Of a DNA stretch of 64,000 nucleotides, positions 40,820 through 48,063 are shown in pieces. A program made the position numbers and the translations under genes. Location of the stretch: NCBI RefSeq assembly GCF_001424105.1, contig NZ_LMQH01000010.1, forward strand, positions 71,567 through 135,566. Direction: 5' to 3'. The stretch comes from Chryseobacterium sp. Leaf394. GTDB taxonomy: Bacteria > Bacteroidota > Bacteroidia > Flavobacteriales > Weeksellaceae. The notes beneath the pieces are model-generated. The model saw nothing but the letters and a program-made list of their open reading frames with translations, was not told the origin of the DNA and did no database searches. Each line of letters begins with the position of its first letter. Within the stretch, counting starts at the first letter, position 1.

Positions 40820-41070
40820 TCATTTTTCTTTTTGCAATATCACTATGTTTTTTTTGGTTGTGTTGACGGTCATGAACAATGGTATCTTTTTTAACCATAC
40901 TGCAAAATATACTTTCAGCATCTAATACCAGTTTGCCTCAAGATGTAGTTGTCGCAATGGCCAGAGCAGGTATAATCATATTAACGCCAGAGCAGGAAGT
41001 TTAAACAGTAACGTAAGAAATACTACAGCAAGGGATCACCAATGTACTAAATGCTCTTAAATTAATACTT
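40820..41070 (+). pseudogene. Possible decayed coding remnant in AT-rich insert
   Basis: On the + strand one frame reads SNTSLPQDVVVAMARAGIII then LTPEQEV and a stop at 41007. A second frame just before 41071 reads EILQQGITNVLNALKLILM. The two pieces look like one protein broken by a frameshift. I do not recognise the family. The gap 40672-41070 is otherwise AT-rich and lacks a clear promoter for the - strand genes. This is a weak, inference-level call. Confidence 0.3.
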
Positions 41071-41973
41071 ATGAGATTTTTTTTAAAATTAACATTGCTT
41101 TTAATCAGTTTTTATTCATCATCAGTTTTACATGCTCAAGAGTTTTTTTTTCTTGATGATTTAAAGAGAGACTTTAAGGTACAAGAATACACTTTAGACA
41201 CTAAAGATATATATAATATTAAAAAAAATATTAATATGTATAACATCTATATATCTAAAAATAATATATTACTATTATCTGTATTACCAGATCTCGATGA
41301 AATCATACTTCCTGGAATGAATGAAAGAGGTAATAATTGGATGCTGATAGATTATGATGAAGTGAGAGAAAAGATTTTTTCTAAAGATGATCTGCAAAAG
41401 CTTTATGATAATTGGGGATTGGATAATACTCCTGAAAAAAAGACCTTAGAATATAAATTTTTAAGAAAAGAAAATGGTATGTATTATGTCTCTAAACAAT
41501 GCTTAACAGAGTTTTTTAGTATCTCAGCTTTAAAATCCCCAATGGTTACGACCTATGGAACAATCAATACGCAAGAGAATAAAGTTACCATAAAACAGAT
41601 GGAAAAGAGTTTTAAAAAACAATTTCCTAATCAAATTTTTATAATGGATGTCCGGGAAGGTATTCTCGGAAAAGATTTAAGTAATTCTTACGGTTTTAGA
41701 AACTATTTATCAAAAGAATATTCCGTTAAAGGCAATAAAGCATATCAATTTTGGACATTTGACGGTTGGTGGGCTCATGACGGATATAATGAGCATCGTG
41801 GTATTGACCGTTTTTTATATATTCCCGATAAAGGAATTGTAGGAGGATCTTATGATTTTTACTTCAGATTAAAACCTAAAATTTCTTCAGACAATTATTA
41901 TCATGCTCCAACCGGTTTACTTTGGCATAATACTATAAATGAAAAAATAATGATTGCTAATGAACTAAAATAA
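41071..41973 (+). CDS. Exported orphan protein in an AT-rich insert, unknown function
   Basis: This 300-residue protein has a signal peptide (LLISFYSSSVLHAQ). The mature part has no motif I recognise; it contains LPDLDEIILPGMNERGNNWM, then WTFDGWWAHDGYNEHRGIDR, then HAPTGLLWHNTINEKIMIAN. It is the only gene pointing + in a 16-kb stretch of - strand genes. It is visibly richer in A/T and in AAT/ATA/TTA codons than its neighbours. Both facts suggest recent insertion into the pigment operon. It ends at a long bidirectional terminator that overlaps its stop codon. No function is assigned. Confidence 0.75.
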   Translation: MRFFLKLTLLLISFYSSSVLHAQEFFFLDDLKRDFKVQEYTLDTKDIYNIKKNINMYNIYISKNNILLLSVLPDLDEIILPGMNERGNNWMLIDYDEVREKIFSKDDLQKLYDNWGLDNTPEKKTLEYKFLRKENGMYYVSKQCLTEFFSISALKSPMVTTYGTINTQENKVTIKQMEKSFKKQFPNQIFIMDVREGILGKDLSNSYGFRNYLSKEYSVKGNKAYQFWTFDGWWAHDGYNEHRGIDRFLYIPDKGIVGGSYDFYFRLKPKISSDNYYHAPTGLLWHNTINEKIMIANELK

Positions 41974-42018
41974 ACCAAAGAACGTTTTCGAAATTTTGAA
42001 AGCGTTCTTTGGTTTATT
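41969..42018. terminator. Bidirectional terminator overlapping two stop codons
   Basis: Perfect 16-bp arms AATAAACCAAAGAACG (41969-41984) and CGTTCTTTGGTTTATT (42003-42018) contain the stop codon of the + strand gene and reach the stop of the - strand ketosynthase. It would stop both convergent transcripts, and so separates the upstream and downstream halves of the pigment operon. Confidence 0.88.
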
Positions 42019-43150
42019 AGCATTTCTCCAAAACCACTACCGCATTACAACCTCCAAAACCCGAAGCGGTTTTCAAGATATATTTGATGTCTGCAGACTG
42101 ATTTTCTTTTATAATATTCAAATCCTGAGAAATACCCATTTCTTCGAAGTTTTTGGATGGAATTAAAGTGTTTTTCAAAGCCGATTCCATAGAAATAATG
42201 CTTTCCAAAAGTCCTGAAGCTCCGAGACAATGTCCGTAATAACCCTTCATACTGTTCAGTGGAACATTTTGCAAATCCATACGGTTGAAAGCGATGGCTT
42301 CCATCTCGTCGTTGTAAAGGGTTGCCGTTCCGTGGGCGGAAATGAAATCGATTTGTTCTGCAGAAACTTTTGCTTCTTTCATTGCATTTTGTACGCTCGC
42401 AAAAAGTCCGTCGCCGGTTCTCGATGGTCCGGAAATGTGATTCGCATCGTTAATCGCTGAGTCGCCCAGAACTTTAAACTTAAATTTTTCGTACTGATTT
42501 AATTCTGAAGTGATGTAAACACTTGCAGTTGCTTCGCCCAGATTAATTCCGTTGCGGTTTTTGTCGTAAGGTTTGCAGGGTTCGCTTCCGATTGCCTGAA
42601 AAGAATTGAAACCCGAAATCACAAACTCGGAAATCTCATCTCCGGCGACCACAAAAGCATCTTTATATTGTCCTGCCTGAATCATATTTTTCGCCACAGA
42701 AATCGCCATCACTCCGGAAACACAGGCATTGGAAACGACAATCGGTTTGGTTTTAAATCCAAAAAAATCTGCGAGTTTTTGAGCTAATTTTGAAAGATAA
42801 ACGCCTTCCGGCAAAGTGTTTTCGTTTTTTAATAAACCGATATTCCCTTTTGTTGTTGAAAGAATAAAAGCAGTGTCATCTGAAATCGAATGTCTTTCTA
42901 CCAAAGGTTTCAGACTCAACAAAAACATTTTTTCAAGTCTTGTGAAATCCTGATTGTCGAAGTGTTTATTAAATTTCTCTTCTAGTTTCTCAGAATCAAT
43001 TTTAGAAACAAAGAAAGCTTCGTGATTGTCGATAATTTTATGCAAAGCCACTCCAGATTTTCCTTCCAAAAGTGCTTCCCAGTTTGATTTCACATCAAAA
43101 CCCAAAGGCGTGACGCAGTTGTAATCTGTAATGTAAATTTCTTTGTTCAT
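42017..43150 (-). CDS. Beta-ketoacyl synthase
   Basis: This 377-residue ketosynthase has nucleophile Cys143 in VVSNACVSGVMAISVAK. The histidines lie in FISAHGTATLYNDEMEA and MKGYYGHCLGASGLLES, and the ending TASGFGGCNAVVVLEK is conserved. Catalytic residues are complete. It is shorter than FabF and resembles the third ketosynthase of aryl-polyene loci. It is now the last gene before the insert and terminator. Its former downstream partner genes begin on the far side at 40671. The start MNKEIYITDYN is typical. Confidence 0.9.
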   Translation of the reverse strand: MNKEIYITDYNCVTPLGFDVKSNWEALLEGKSGVALHKIIDNHEAFFVSKIDSEKLEEKFNKHFDNQDFTRLEKMFLLSLKPLVERHSISDDTAFILSTTKGNIGLLKNENTLPEGVYLSKLAQKLADFFGFKTKPIVVSNACVSGVMAISVAKNMIQAGQYKDAFVVAGDEISEFVISGFNSFQAIGSEPCKPYDKNRNGINLGEATASVYITSELNQYEKFKFKVLGDSAINDANHISGPSRTGDGLFASVQNAMKEAKVSAEQIDFISAHGTATLYNDEMEAIAFNRMDLQNVPLNSMKGYYGHCLGASGLLESIISMESALKNTLIPSKNFEEMGISQDLNIIKENQSADIKYILKTASGFGGCNAVVVLEKC

Positions 43151-43206
43151 TTATGAAATTTTCGATTCATATTTTAAAAAGCCTAAAGCTAATAGCCAAT
43201 CGCCAA

Positions 43207-43626
43207 CTATAATCCCATTTTATCTTTCCAGGCCTGAAAAAACTCGGGATTGTACAGGCATAAATTATTTTCAGAATCCAGAAAAACCTGAATGGTTTCT
43301 CCACTGCAAACCAATTGATTTTGCTGATTGAAAATCTCGTATTTATAAATCAATTTCGCCGAAACAGAATTTACGAAAGTCGTTACAATATTGAAGGTTT
43401 CGCCATATTTCAAAGGGAGAAAATGCTCGCAAGTGCTTTTCACAATCGGCGTTATAAATCCAGCTTTCTGAATGTCGAGATAGGTCAAACCGTGCTGTCT
43501 TCCGAAAGCCTCTCTTCCGTCTTCAAAATACACGATGTAATGCCCGTGCCAGACGATTCCCAGCGGGTCTGTCTCGTTGAACCGGACGCGTACTTCTTCG
43601 GTACAGGTTAAATTTTTAGACTGCAT
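43207..43626 (-). CDS. Acyl-CoA/ACP thioesterase, 4-hydroxybenzoyl-CoA type
   Basis: This hotdog thioesterase of about 139 residues has VRFNETDPLGIVWHGHYIVYFEDGRE-type sequence. The catalytic Asp is in RFNETDPLGIVWHGHY and EDGREAFGR follows. FVNSVSAKLIYKYEIF is in the second half. It would hydrolyse aryl- or acyl-thioesters, perhaps releasing or editing chains in pigment synthesis. The frame is open to 43671. I prefer the Met at 43626 (MQSKNLTCTEEV), since the upstream residues are low-quality intergenic sequence. It lies 56 bp upstream of the ketosynthase gene. Confidence 0.83.
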   Translation of the reverse strand: MQSKNLTCTEEVRVRFNETDPLGIVWHGHYIVYFEDGREAFGRQHGLTYLDIQKAGFITPIVKSTCEHFLPLKYGETFNIVTTFVNSVSAKLIYKYEIFNQQNQLVCSGETIQVFLDSENNLCLYNPEFFQAWKDKMGL

Positions 43627-43782
43627 TTTGTTTTCTTTTTTTAACCACAATGGGCACAAAGGTTTTGACAAAGGTCACCAATTATAATCAAAATATGTTT
43701 TGTTGGTTCATTTATATTCTACTTTCAACTTTGCCAAAATTTTGACTTTTGGTTAGGGTTGACAAAACGTGAATTTTCCACG

Positions 43783-43905
43783 AAATCCCTAGCCCTGATG
43801 GGAACGGCATCCTTTTTTGTCATTGCGATTGCTGATAAGTTCAATTGATAACTTCACTTCGTTCGCAATGACAAAAAAGATATAGTGGACAGCAGGTTCC
43901 CGGCT
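43783..43905. repeat. Dispersed element with a nested perfect hairpin
   Basis: CCCTAGCCCTGATGGGAACG opens an element that ends near GACAGCAGGTTCCCGGCTCC. Inside it, TTTTTTGTCATTGCGA (43813-43828) and TCGCAATGACAAAAAA (43863-43878) are perfect 16-bp inverted repeats. It lies in the gap 43627-43929 between the thioesterase and ABC permease genes, which has no gene. Confidence 0.7.
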
Positions 43906-43929
43906 CCTAAAAATCTTTACAATGTTGAA

Positions 43930-45192
43930 TCAAACACTATTTTGTTTCCTCTCATACAATAAAGAAATGCTGACCATCGCAATATAAAATAAAAATAAGA
44001 AAATCAGTTCTTTGGCAATTTCGCTAATGCCACTGTTTCTTAAAATAATATCGTAATAGGCATTCAGGCCCCAGTTCATCGGGGAAAATTGCGCAATTTT
44101 CTGCATAAATTCAGGCATCAGGAAAACCGGAACCCAAATTCCGCCAATCGCCGCCAAAACTACAACCGAAGTCGCTCCAAACGGCGCCGACTGTTCCTGA
44201 GTATCTGAAACGGTTCCAATTAAAACTCCAAATCCAATCGCTGCCAATCCTGCAAAAAGAGTCACAATAAGCAGATGAAACATTTTTCCTGAAACATCAA
44301 ACTGAGGTAAATCCATTAGCGGGAAAAGCCAGATTCCCACTGCAACCATCAGCAAAAACTGGATGACGCAAATGATGAGATAGGTGAATGTTTTTCCTAA
44401 AATGTGAATGTAATACGGCGTCGGGCTCACGCGAACTCTTACGCTCGTTCCCTGACTTTTTTCTTTGACTAAATTAATCGACAGTGGCACCACAATAAAG
44501 AAAATCGCGAACAGCGCCCACGCAGGAACGTTGTGTTGCACGGAATTTGGCATCACTTCTTCGTTGCCTTTGTTTGGTGTGATTTCTTTGAAAGTAATCA
44601 GGCTTTTATTTTCAAGGTCTTCCGTTGTTCCGAGTTGGTCCTGGAAGGCTTTGTAGATTTTTTTATTCTCGATTTCGAAAACCATTTTGTTGATGGCATT
44701 CATCACAGAATTTTTGAAACCTGCGTTGGTAGCGGGGTCGAAATAGAGATGAATGTCTTTTGCCTTTGAAGCAACAGCTTTTGTCGTGGTCGAATCGGTT
44801 TCCAAACCAAACGAACTAACGACGGTCTGAACTTTGGAATCGATATTTGAATTTAAATCTTTCGTCAGATTTTTTGGAATGACGATGGCCATCTGATAAT
44901 CTCCCGTGAACACAGCTTTCTCAGCCGATTTTTCGTTGTAGTCGGTGACGAGTTCAAATGTTTTGCTGGTTTCGAGTTCTTTTTTGATGACTTTCGAAAC
45001 TTCAGATTTATCGTTATCGATGAAAATAATCGGGATTTTCGAACCTTCCAGATTTTTAAATGTCGAATCCTGAATTAAAGTAATTGTAATAATCAAAAGC
45101 AACGGCATCAGAAAGATGATAACAATTCCGCCCGAATCTCGCTTCAATAACTGAATTTCCTTGATGAAACTTCTCCACAATTTATACAACAT
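43930..45192 (-). CDS. ABC-2 type transporter permease
   Basis: This 420-residue permease has one N-terminal transmembrane helix (GIVIIFLMPLLLIITITL). A large extracytoplasmic domain of about 200 residues follows, then five C-terminal helices, for example VPAWALFAIFFIVVPLSINL and YLIICVIQFLLMVAVGIWLF. That is the ABC-2 (YhfK/DrrB-like) plan. It partners with the ATPase gene directly upstream, whose stop overlaps its start by 11 bp. It probably exports a lipid-like or pigment intermediate; the substrate is unknown. The placement in a flexirubin locus is notable, as other loci mostly rely on MMPL pumps. Confidence 0.9.
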   Translation of the reverse strand: MLYKLWRSFIKEIQLLKRDSGGIVIIFLMPLLLIITITLIQDSTFKNLEGSKIPIIFIDNDKSEVSKVIKKELETSKTFELVTDYNEKSAEKAVFTGDYQMAIVIPKNLTKDLNSNIDSKVQTVVSSFGLETDSTTTKAVASKAKDIHLYFDPATNAGFKNSVMNAINKMVFEIENKKIYKAFQDQLGTTEDLENKSLITFKEITPNKGNEEVMPNSVQHNVPAWALFAIFFIVVPLSINLVKEKSQGTSVRVRVSPTPYYIHILGKTFTYLIICVIQFLLMVAVGIWLFPLMDLPQFDVSGKMFHLLIVTLFAGLAAIGFGVLIGTVSDTQEQSAPFGATSVVVLAAIGGIWVPVFLMPEFMQKIAQFSPMNWGLNAYYDIILRNSGISEIAKELIFLFLFYIAMVSISLLYERKQNSV

Positions 45193-45937
45193 CTCTCAAT
45201 TCTTTTCCGGTTAATGAAATGAAAACATCCTCCAGGTTTTCCGCATTGGCAACTCTTTCTACCAATTCTTCCGGTGTTCCCGTTGCGTGGATTTTTCCGT
45301 GGTCGATGATGGCGATTTTTGTACAGAATTCCTCAGCTTCAGATAAGTGATGCGAGGTATAAATGATGCACGTTCCTTTTTTATTTAAATCTAAAAGATA
45401 ATCGATAATGGCTTTTTTGGATTGAACATCAACGCCAACAGTCGGCTCGTCCAGAAATAGAACTTTTGGGTTGTGAAGCGTTCCTGCAATCAGATTGCAA
45501 CGGCGTTTCATTCCGCCTGAAAACTGGTCGACTTTTTTATTGGCAAATTTCGTTAAGCCCATTAATTCCAAAGCTTCATCAATGGCTTTGTGAAGATAAT
45601 CGTGTTTCAAACCATACAGACTTCCGAAGAACAAAAGATTTTCTTTCGCCGTTAAAGTCGGATAGAGCGCATATTCCTGAGGAACAACGCCGATGATTTG
45701 TTTGATTTTCGAATTGTCTTTTTTAGGCGACAAACCATTGATGGTAAAACTTCCTGAGGTCGGTTTAATCAAACCTGAAAGCATAGAAATCAAAGTGGTT
45801 TTCCCCGCTCCGTTGGGACCGAGAATTCCGTAGATTTCGTTTTTATCGATGTTCAAAGAAATATCATTAACCGAAAAATCTTCCGAGTTTTTGTATTTCT
45901 TGTAGAGGTTTTTTATTTCGATGATGGGGTTTGACAT
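45182..45937 (-). CDS. ABC transporter ATP-binding protein
   Basis: This 251-residue ATPase has Walker A GILGPNGAGKTTLISMLSG and the Q-loop IGVVPQEYALYPTL. The signature is FSGGMKRRCNLIAG, Walker B is PKVLFLDEPTVGVD and the switch His is in IIYTSHHLSEAEE. It powers the adjacent permease. It is typical of the DrrA/NodI-type drug and lipid exporters. The two genes overlap by 11 bp, so they are co-translated. Confidence 0.95.
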   Translation of the reverse strand: MSNPIIEIKNLYKKYKNSEDFSVNDISLNIDKNEIYGILGPNGAGKTTLISMLSGLIKPTSGSFTINGLSPKKDNSKIKQIIGVVPQEYALYPTLTAKENLLFFGSLYGLKHDYLHKAIDEALELMGLTKFANKKVDQFSGGMKRRCNLIAGTLHNPKVLFLDEPTVGVDVQSKKAIIDYLLDLNKKGTCIIYTSHHLSEAEEFCTKIAIIDHGKIHATGTPEELVERVANAENLEDVFISLTGKELRDVV

Positions 45938-45959
45938 CCGATTTCTGAATTTTATAGCT

Positions 45960-46361
45960 CTATTTCCTTTTAAATCCTAAAGTGGGAATTGGAAACCCAA
46001 AAATTTGTAACTCAATATTTTCGTTATCTAGCGTTGTTATAGAGTATTTTAAAACTTTTTTATTTTTAAGATAAATGAAAAGTTGATTATAGTTTTTTAG
46101 TTCCCAATGTCCATCCAATTTTTCATTGTAATCTGAAATTTTTATTTTATCTTTTGATATCTTCATATCAGTAAAAAAGAAATTTTCAGAACGATTTTTT
46201 CCATCATCTACAACTGCAATTGTATCATAAGCAATATTATATTCCCATTTTCCAATCAACAAATTTTTATAATCTAATTTTTCCGATTGCGCAGAAGAAT
46301 AAGTTGCAAAAAAGAGGATAAAAATTGGAGTTAAAAATTTAAATATCATGCTTGAGTTCAT
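45960..46361 (-). CDS. Exported lipocalin-like protein of unknown function
   Basis: This 133-residue protein has signal peptide FKFLTPIFILFFATYSSAQ and a short beta-rich mature domain with NLLIGKWEYNIAYDTIAVV and DGHWELKNYNQLFIYLKN. The GKW segment is reminiscent of lipocalin-like proteins, but the match is only partial. It is AT-rich and inserted between the BtrH-like and ABC genes without gaps in direction. No functional claim is supported. Confidence 0.65.
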   Translation of the reverse strand: MNSSMIFKFLTPIFILFFATYSSAQSEKLDYKNLLIGKWEYNIAYDTIAVVDDGKNRSENFFFTDMKISKDKIKISDYNEKLDGHWELKNYNQLFIYLKNKKVLKYSITTLDNENIELQIFGFPIPTLGFKRK

Positions 46362-46368
46362 TTCTTTG

Positions 46369-47367
46369 TTAACGAATCGCTTTTCTCAATTTCTTGTAAA
46401 ATGCCTCCTCCAAATCTGCGATATGCAACATCGATTTTGAAAGCTGATTATAAATATCGCTTTTCGAATTTCTATTTTTGTAAACTCTTGCAATATCCAC
46501 GGCAAAGTCTCTCCAAAGGTCACCGATTGCAGTAATTTCTTTAGATAATTCTTTCAATTCTTCATTTTTAAGAATCACTGAGGCCTCCTGCAAAAAAGCA
46601 CCATAAATAAACCTAAATCCGCCACCGCCGGTTCCGATTTCTTCCTGCATTCTGATGAGTTGTCCGAGGTAATGGTTGGTCACTTTCGTACCTTTTTTGT
46701 CAGCCCATTTCGGGATGCTTTTCGCCACCCAACGCATTGCTTTTACGCCAATTAATGGAACGGGAGCCAACATGTTTTTGCAGGTGTCTTTAATTCCTTT
46801 TTTGATAGCTTCTTCCAGATGAACATTCTCTGGAATGTGCGTTGGAAAGTACATATGACCTTTCGGAGCAAGTGCACCTTTTGCGTACCGAACTTTTTCA
46901 AGTTCAGCCTCGGTCAACGTGGTTGCGAAATCCATCACAGGGTCGCTGATGAGGAATTTTCCGTCCTCTTTTCCGTAAACCACAAGATTGTGGGCGTTGA
47001 AATGGAATTTATATTCTTCAGGGAAATATGTTAGGTTGAAAACACCAACTTGTAAACCTGTCGGAATGTTTTGTTCTAAATTTTTCTCCAAAGCAGCCTG
47101 CGCTTCCTTCGGGTTTGAAAATTTAATTCTTTTGATTTTGATGCCCAGTCTTTTTGCCGCTTTACTGAAAATAGCTCCCGGCATTGGTCGGTAACTGAAA
47201 CCCGGCGCAAAGTTCACTTTTAGAAACGGCAGATACACGAAAAACAATCCGGAACCGATTCCGAAAATCATGGGTTCGCTGAGTTTTAATCCTTTGTTGA
47301 GTAATAGATTGGAGGCAACACCGTTTTCGCAGTGGGCTGTCTGGTGGTGTTCGAAATTGATCTTCAT
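46369..47367 (-). CDS. BtrH N-terminal domain protein, candidate acyl transferase from ACP
   Basis: This 332-residue protein begins KINFEHHQTAHCENGVASNL and resembles the N-terminal domain of BtrH (with the DUF4872 tail). The domain is related to C39-like cysteine proteases. Cys13 in HCENG, His in HFNAHNLVVYGKED and Asp in FLISDPVMDF are placed as a possible Cys-His-Asp triad. BtrH transfers an acyl group from a carrier protein to an aminoglycoside in butirosin synthesis. Here a homologous enzyme could transfer the aryl polyene from its ACP to an acceptor such as the resorcinol. That role is inference. No signal peptide is visible. Confidence 0.78.
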   Translation of the reverse strand: MKINFEHHQTAHCENGVASNLLLNKGLKLSEPMIFGIGSGLFFVYLPFLKVNFAPGFSYRPMPGAIFSKAAKRLGIKIKRIKFSNPKEAQAALEKNLEQNIPTGLQVGVFNLTYFPEEYKFHFNAHNLVVYGKEDGKFLISDPVMDFATTLTEAELEKVRYAKGALAPKGHMYFPTHIPENVHLEEAIKKGIKDTCKNMLAPVPLIGVKAMRWVAKSIPKWADKKGTKVTNHYLGQLIRMQEEIGTGGGGFRFIYGAFLQEASVILKNEELKELSKEITAIGDLWRDFAVDIARVYKNRNSKSDIYNQLSKSMLHIADLEEAFYKKLRKAIR

Positions 47368-47417
47368 TATAAGTCTGGATTTTATTAAACCTTACAGTTT
47401 TTTGAAACCTAAAAGGT

Positions 47418-47822
47418 TTATTTACCATTGAAGTTTTTTAATTCATCTACTGAAATTCCGAACGTGTCGGCGTATTTTTTCAAAGTAGAATCGCTGAGTT
47501 TTTTAAATATATTCGGTTTTGCGTGTCGTTTGACTGTCCATTGCCACTTTCCGACGTATGCCGCGAGAACCTGCAAATCCATTTTATTGAGTTCCATAAA
47601 ATAGATGATGGGGCTCACGACATTATTCGCCACATTTTGTTTCGCTTCTTCAATTCTTTCGTTAATGAGTGCCATAGATTCATCTAAGGCCGCTTTTTTA
47701 GCTTCCCAACCGATGCTTTGTGCTGTGGTATAATTGTTATTTTCATCAGTCACATATAACATTTCGGTCATATTTGCTGACTGCAAATTACTTTCGTCTT
47801 GTGGAATGTCTTGTTTTTTCAT
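47418..47822 (-). CDS. Small protein with C-terminal helix-turn-helix-like region
   Basis: This 134-residue protein has an acidic N-terminus and a predicted helical core (ALDESMALINERIEEAKQNV). The C-terminal ALAAYVGKWQWTVKRH-type segment is seen as VLAAYVGKWQWTVKRHAKPN, followed by LKKYADTFGISVDELKNF. The end looks like an HTH (XRE-type) partner region. It may be a regulator or scaffold for the operon that it heads, 50 bp upstream of the BtrH-like gene. A second Met at codon 18 is possible. Assignment is low. Confidence 0.6.
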   Translation of the reverse strand: MKKQDIPQDESNLQSANMTEMLYVTDENNNYTTAQSIGWEAKKAALDESMALINERIEEAKQNVANNVVSPIIYFMELNKMDLQVLAAYVGKWQWTVKRHAKPNIFKKLSDSTLKKYADTFGISVDELKNFNGK

Positions 47823-47904
47823 CCGGGAAGATTAATGTTAAATTCAGATGATATTTCAAGCATCTGTTGTACTGATTTTTCGATGTGCTAAAATAATAAA
47901 AATG

Positions 47905-47945
47905 CAGGACATAAGATAATGGAATGTCCAGATGATAATGTCCTG
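47905..47945. other. Imperfect hairpin in the divergent gap before the M16 gene
   Basis: CAGGACAT (47905-47912) and ATGTCCTG (47938-47945), extended by flanking A/T-rich pairs, form an imperfect stem of about 17 bp. The region lies between the - strand pigment operon and the + strand peptidase gene; a regulatory role is only a guess. Confidence 0.35.
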
Positions 47946-48063
47946 GATTTTATAAAGATTGTTTCTGTTTGTAGTTATTTATTTATATAAAGTTAAAGAC
48001 TGTAACAAAAACTTTAATTTTTGGACTAATTTTACCAATTAAAATGATTTAATAAATTCAACT

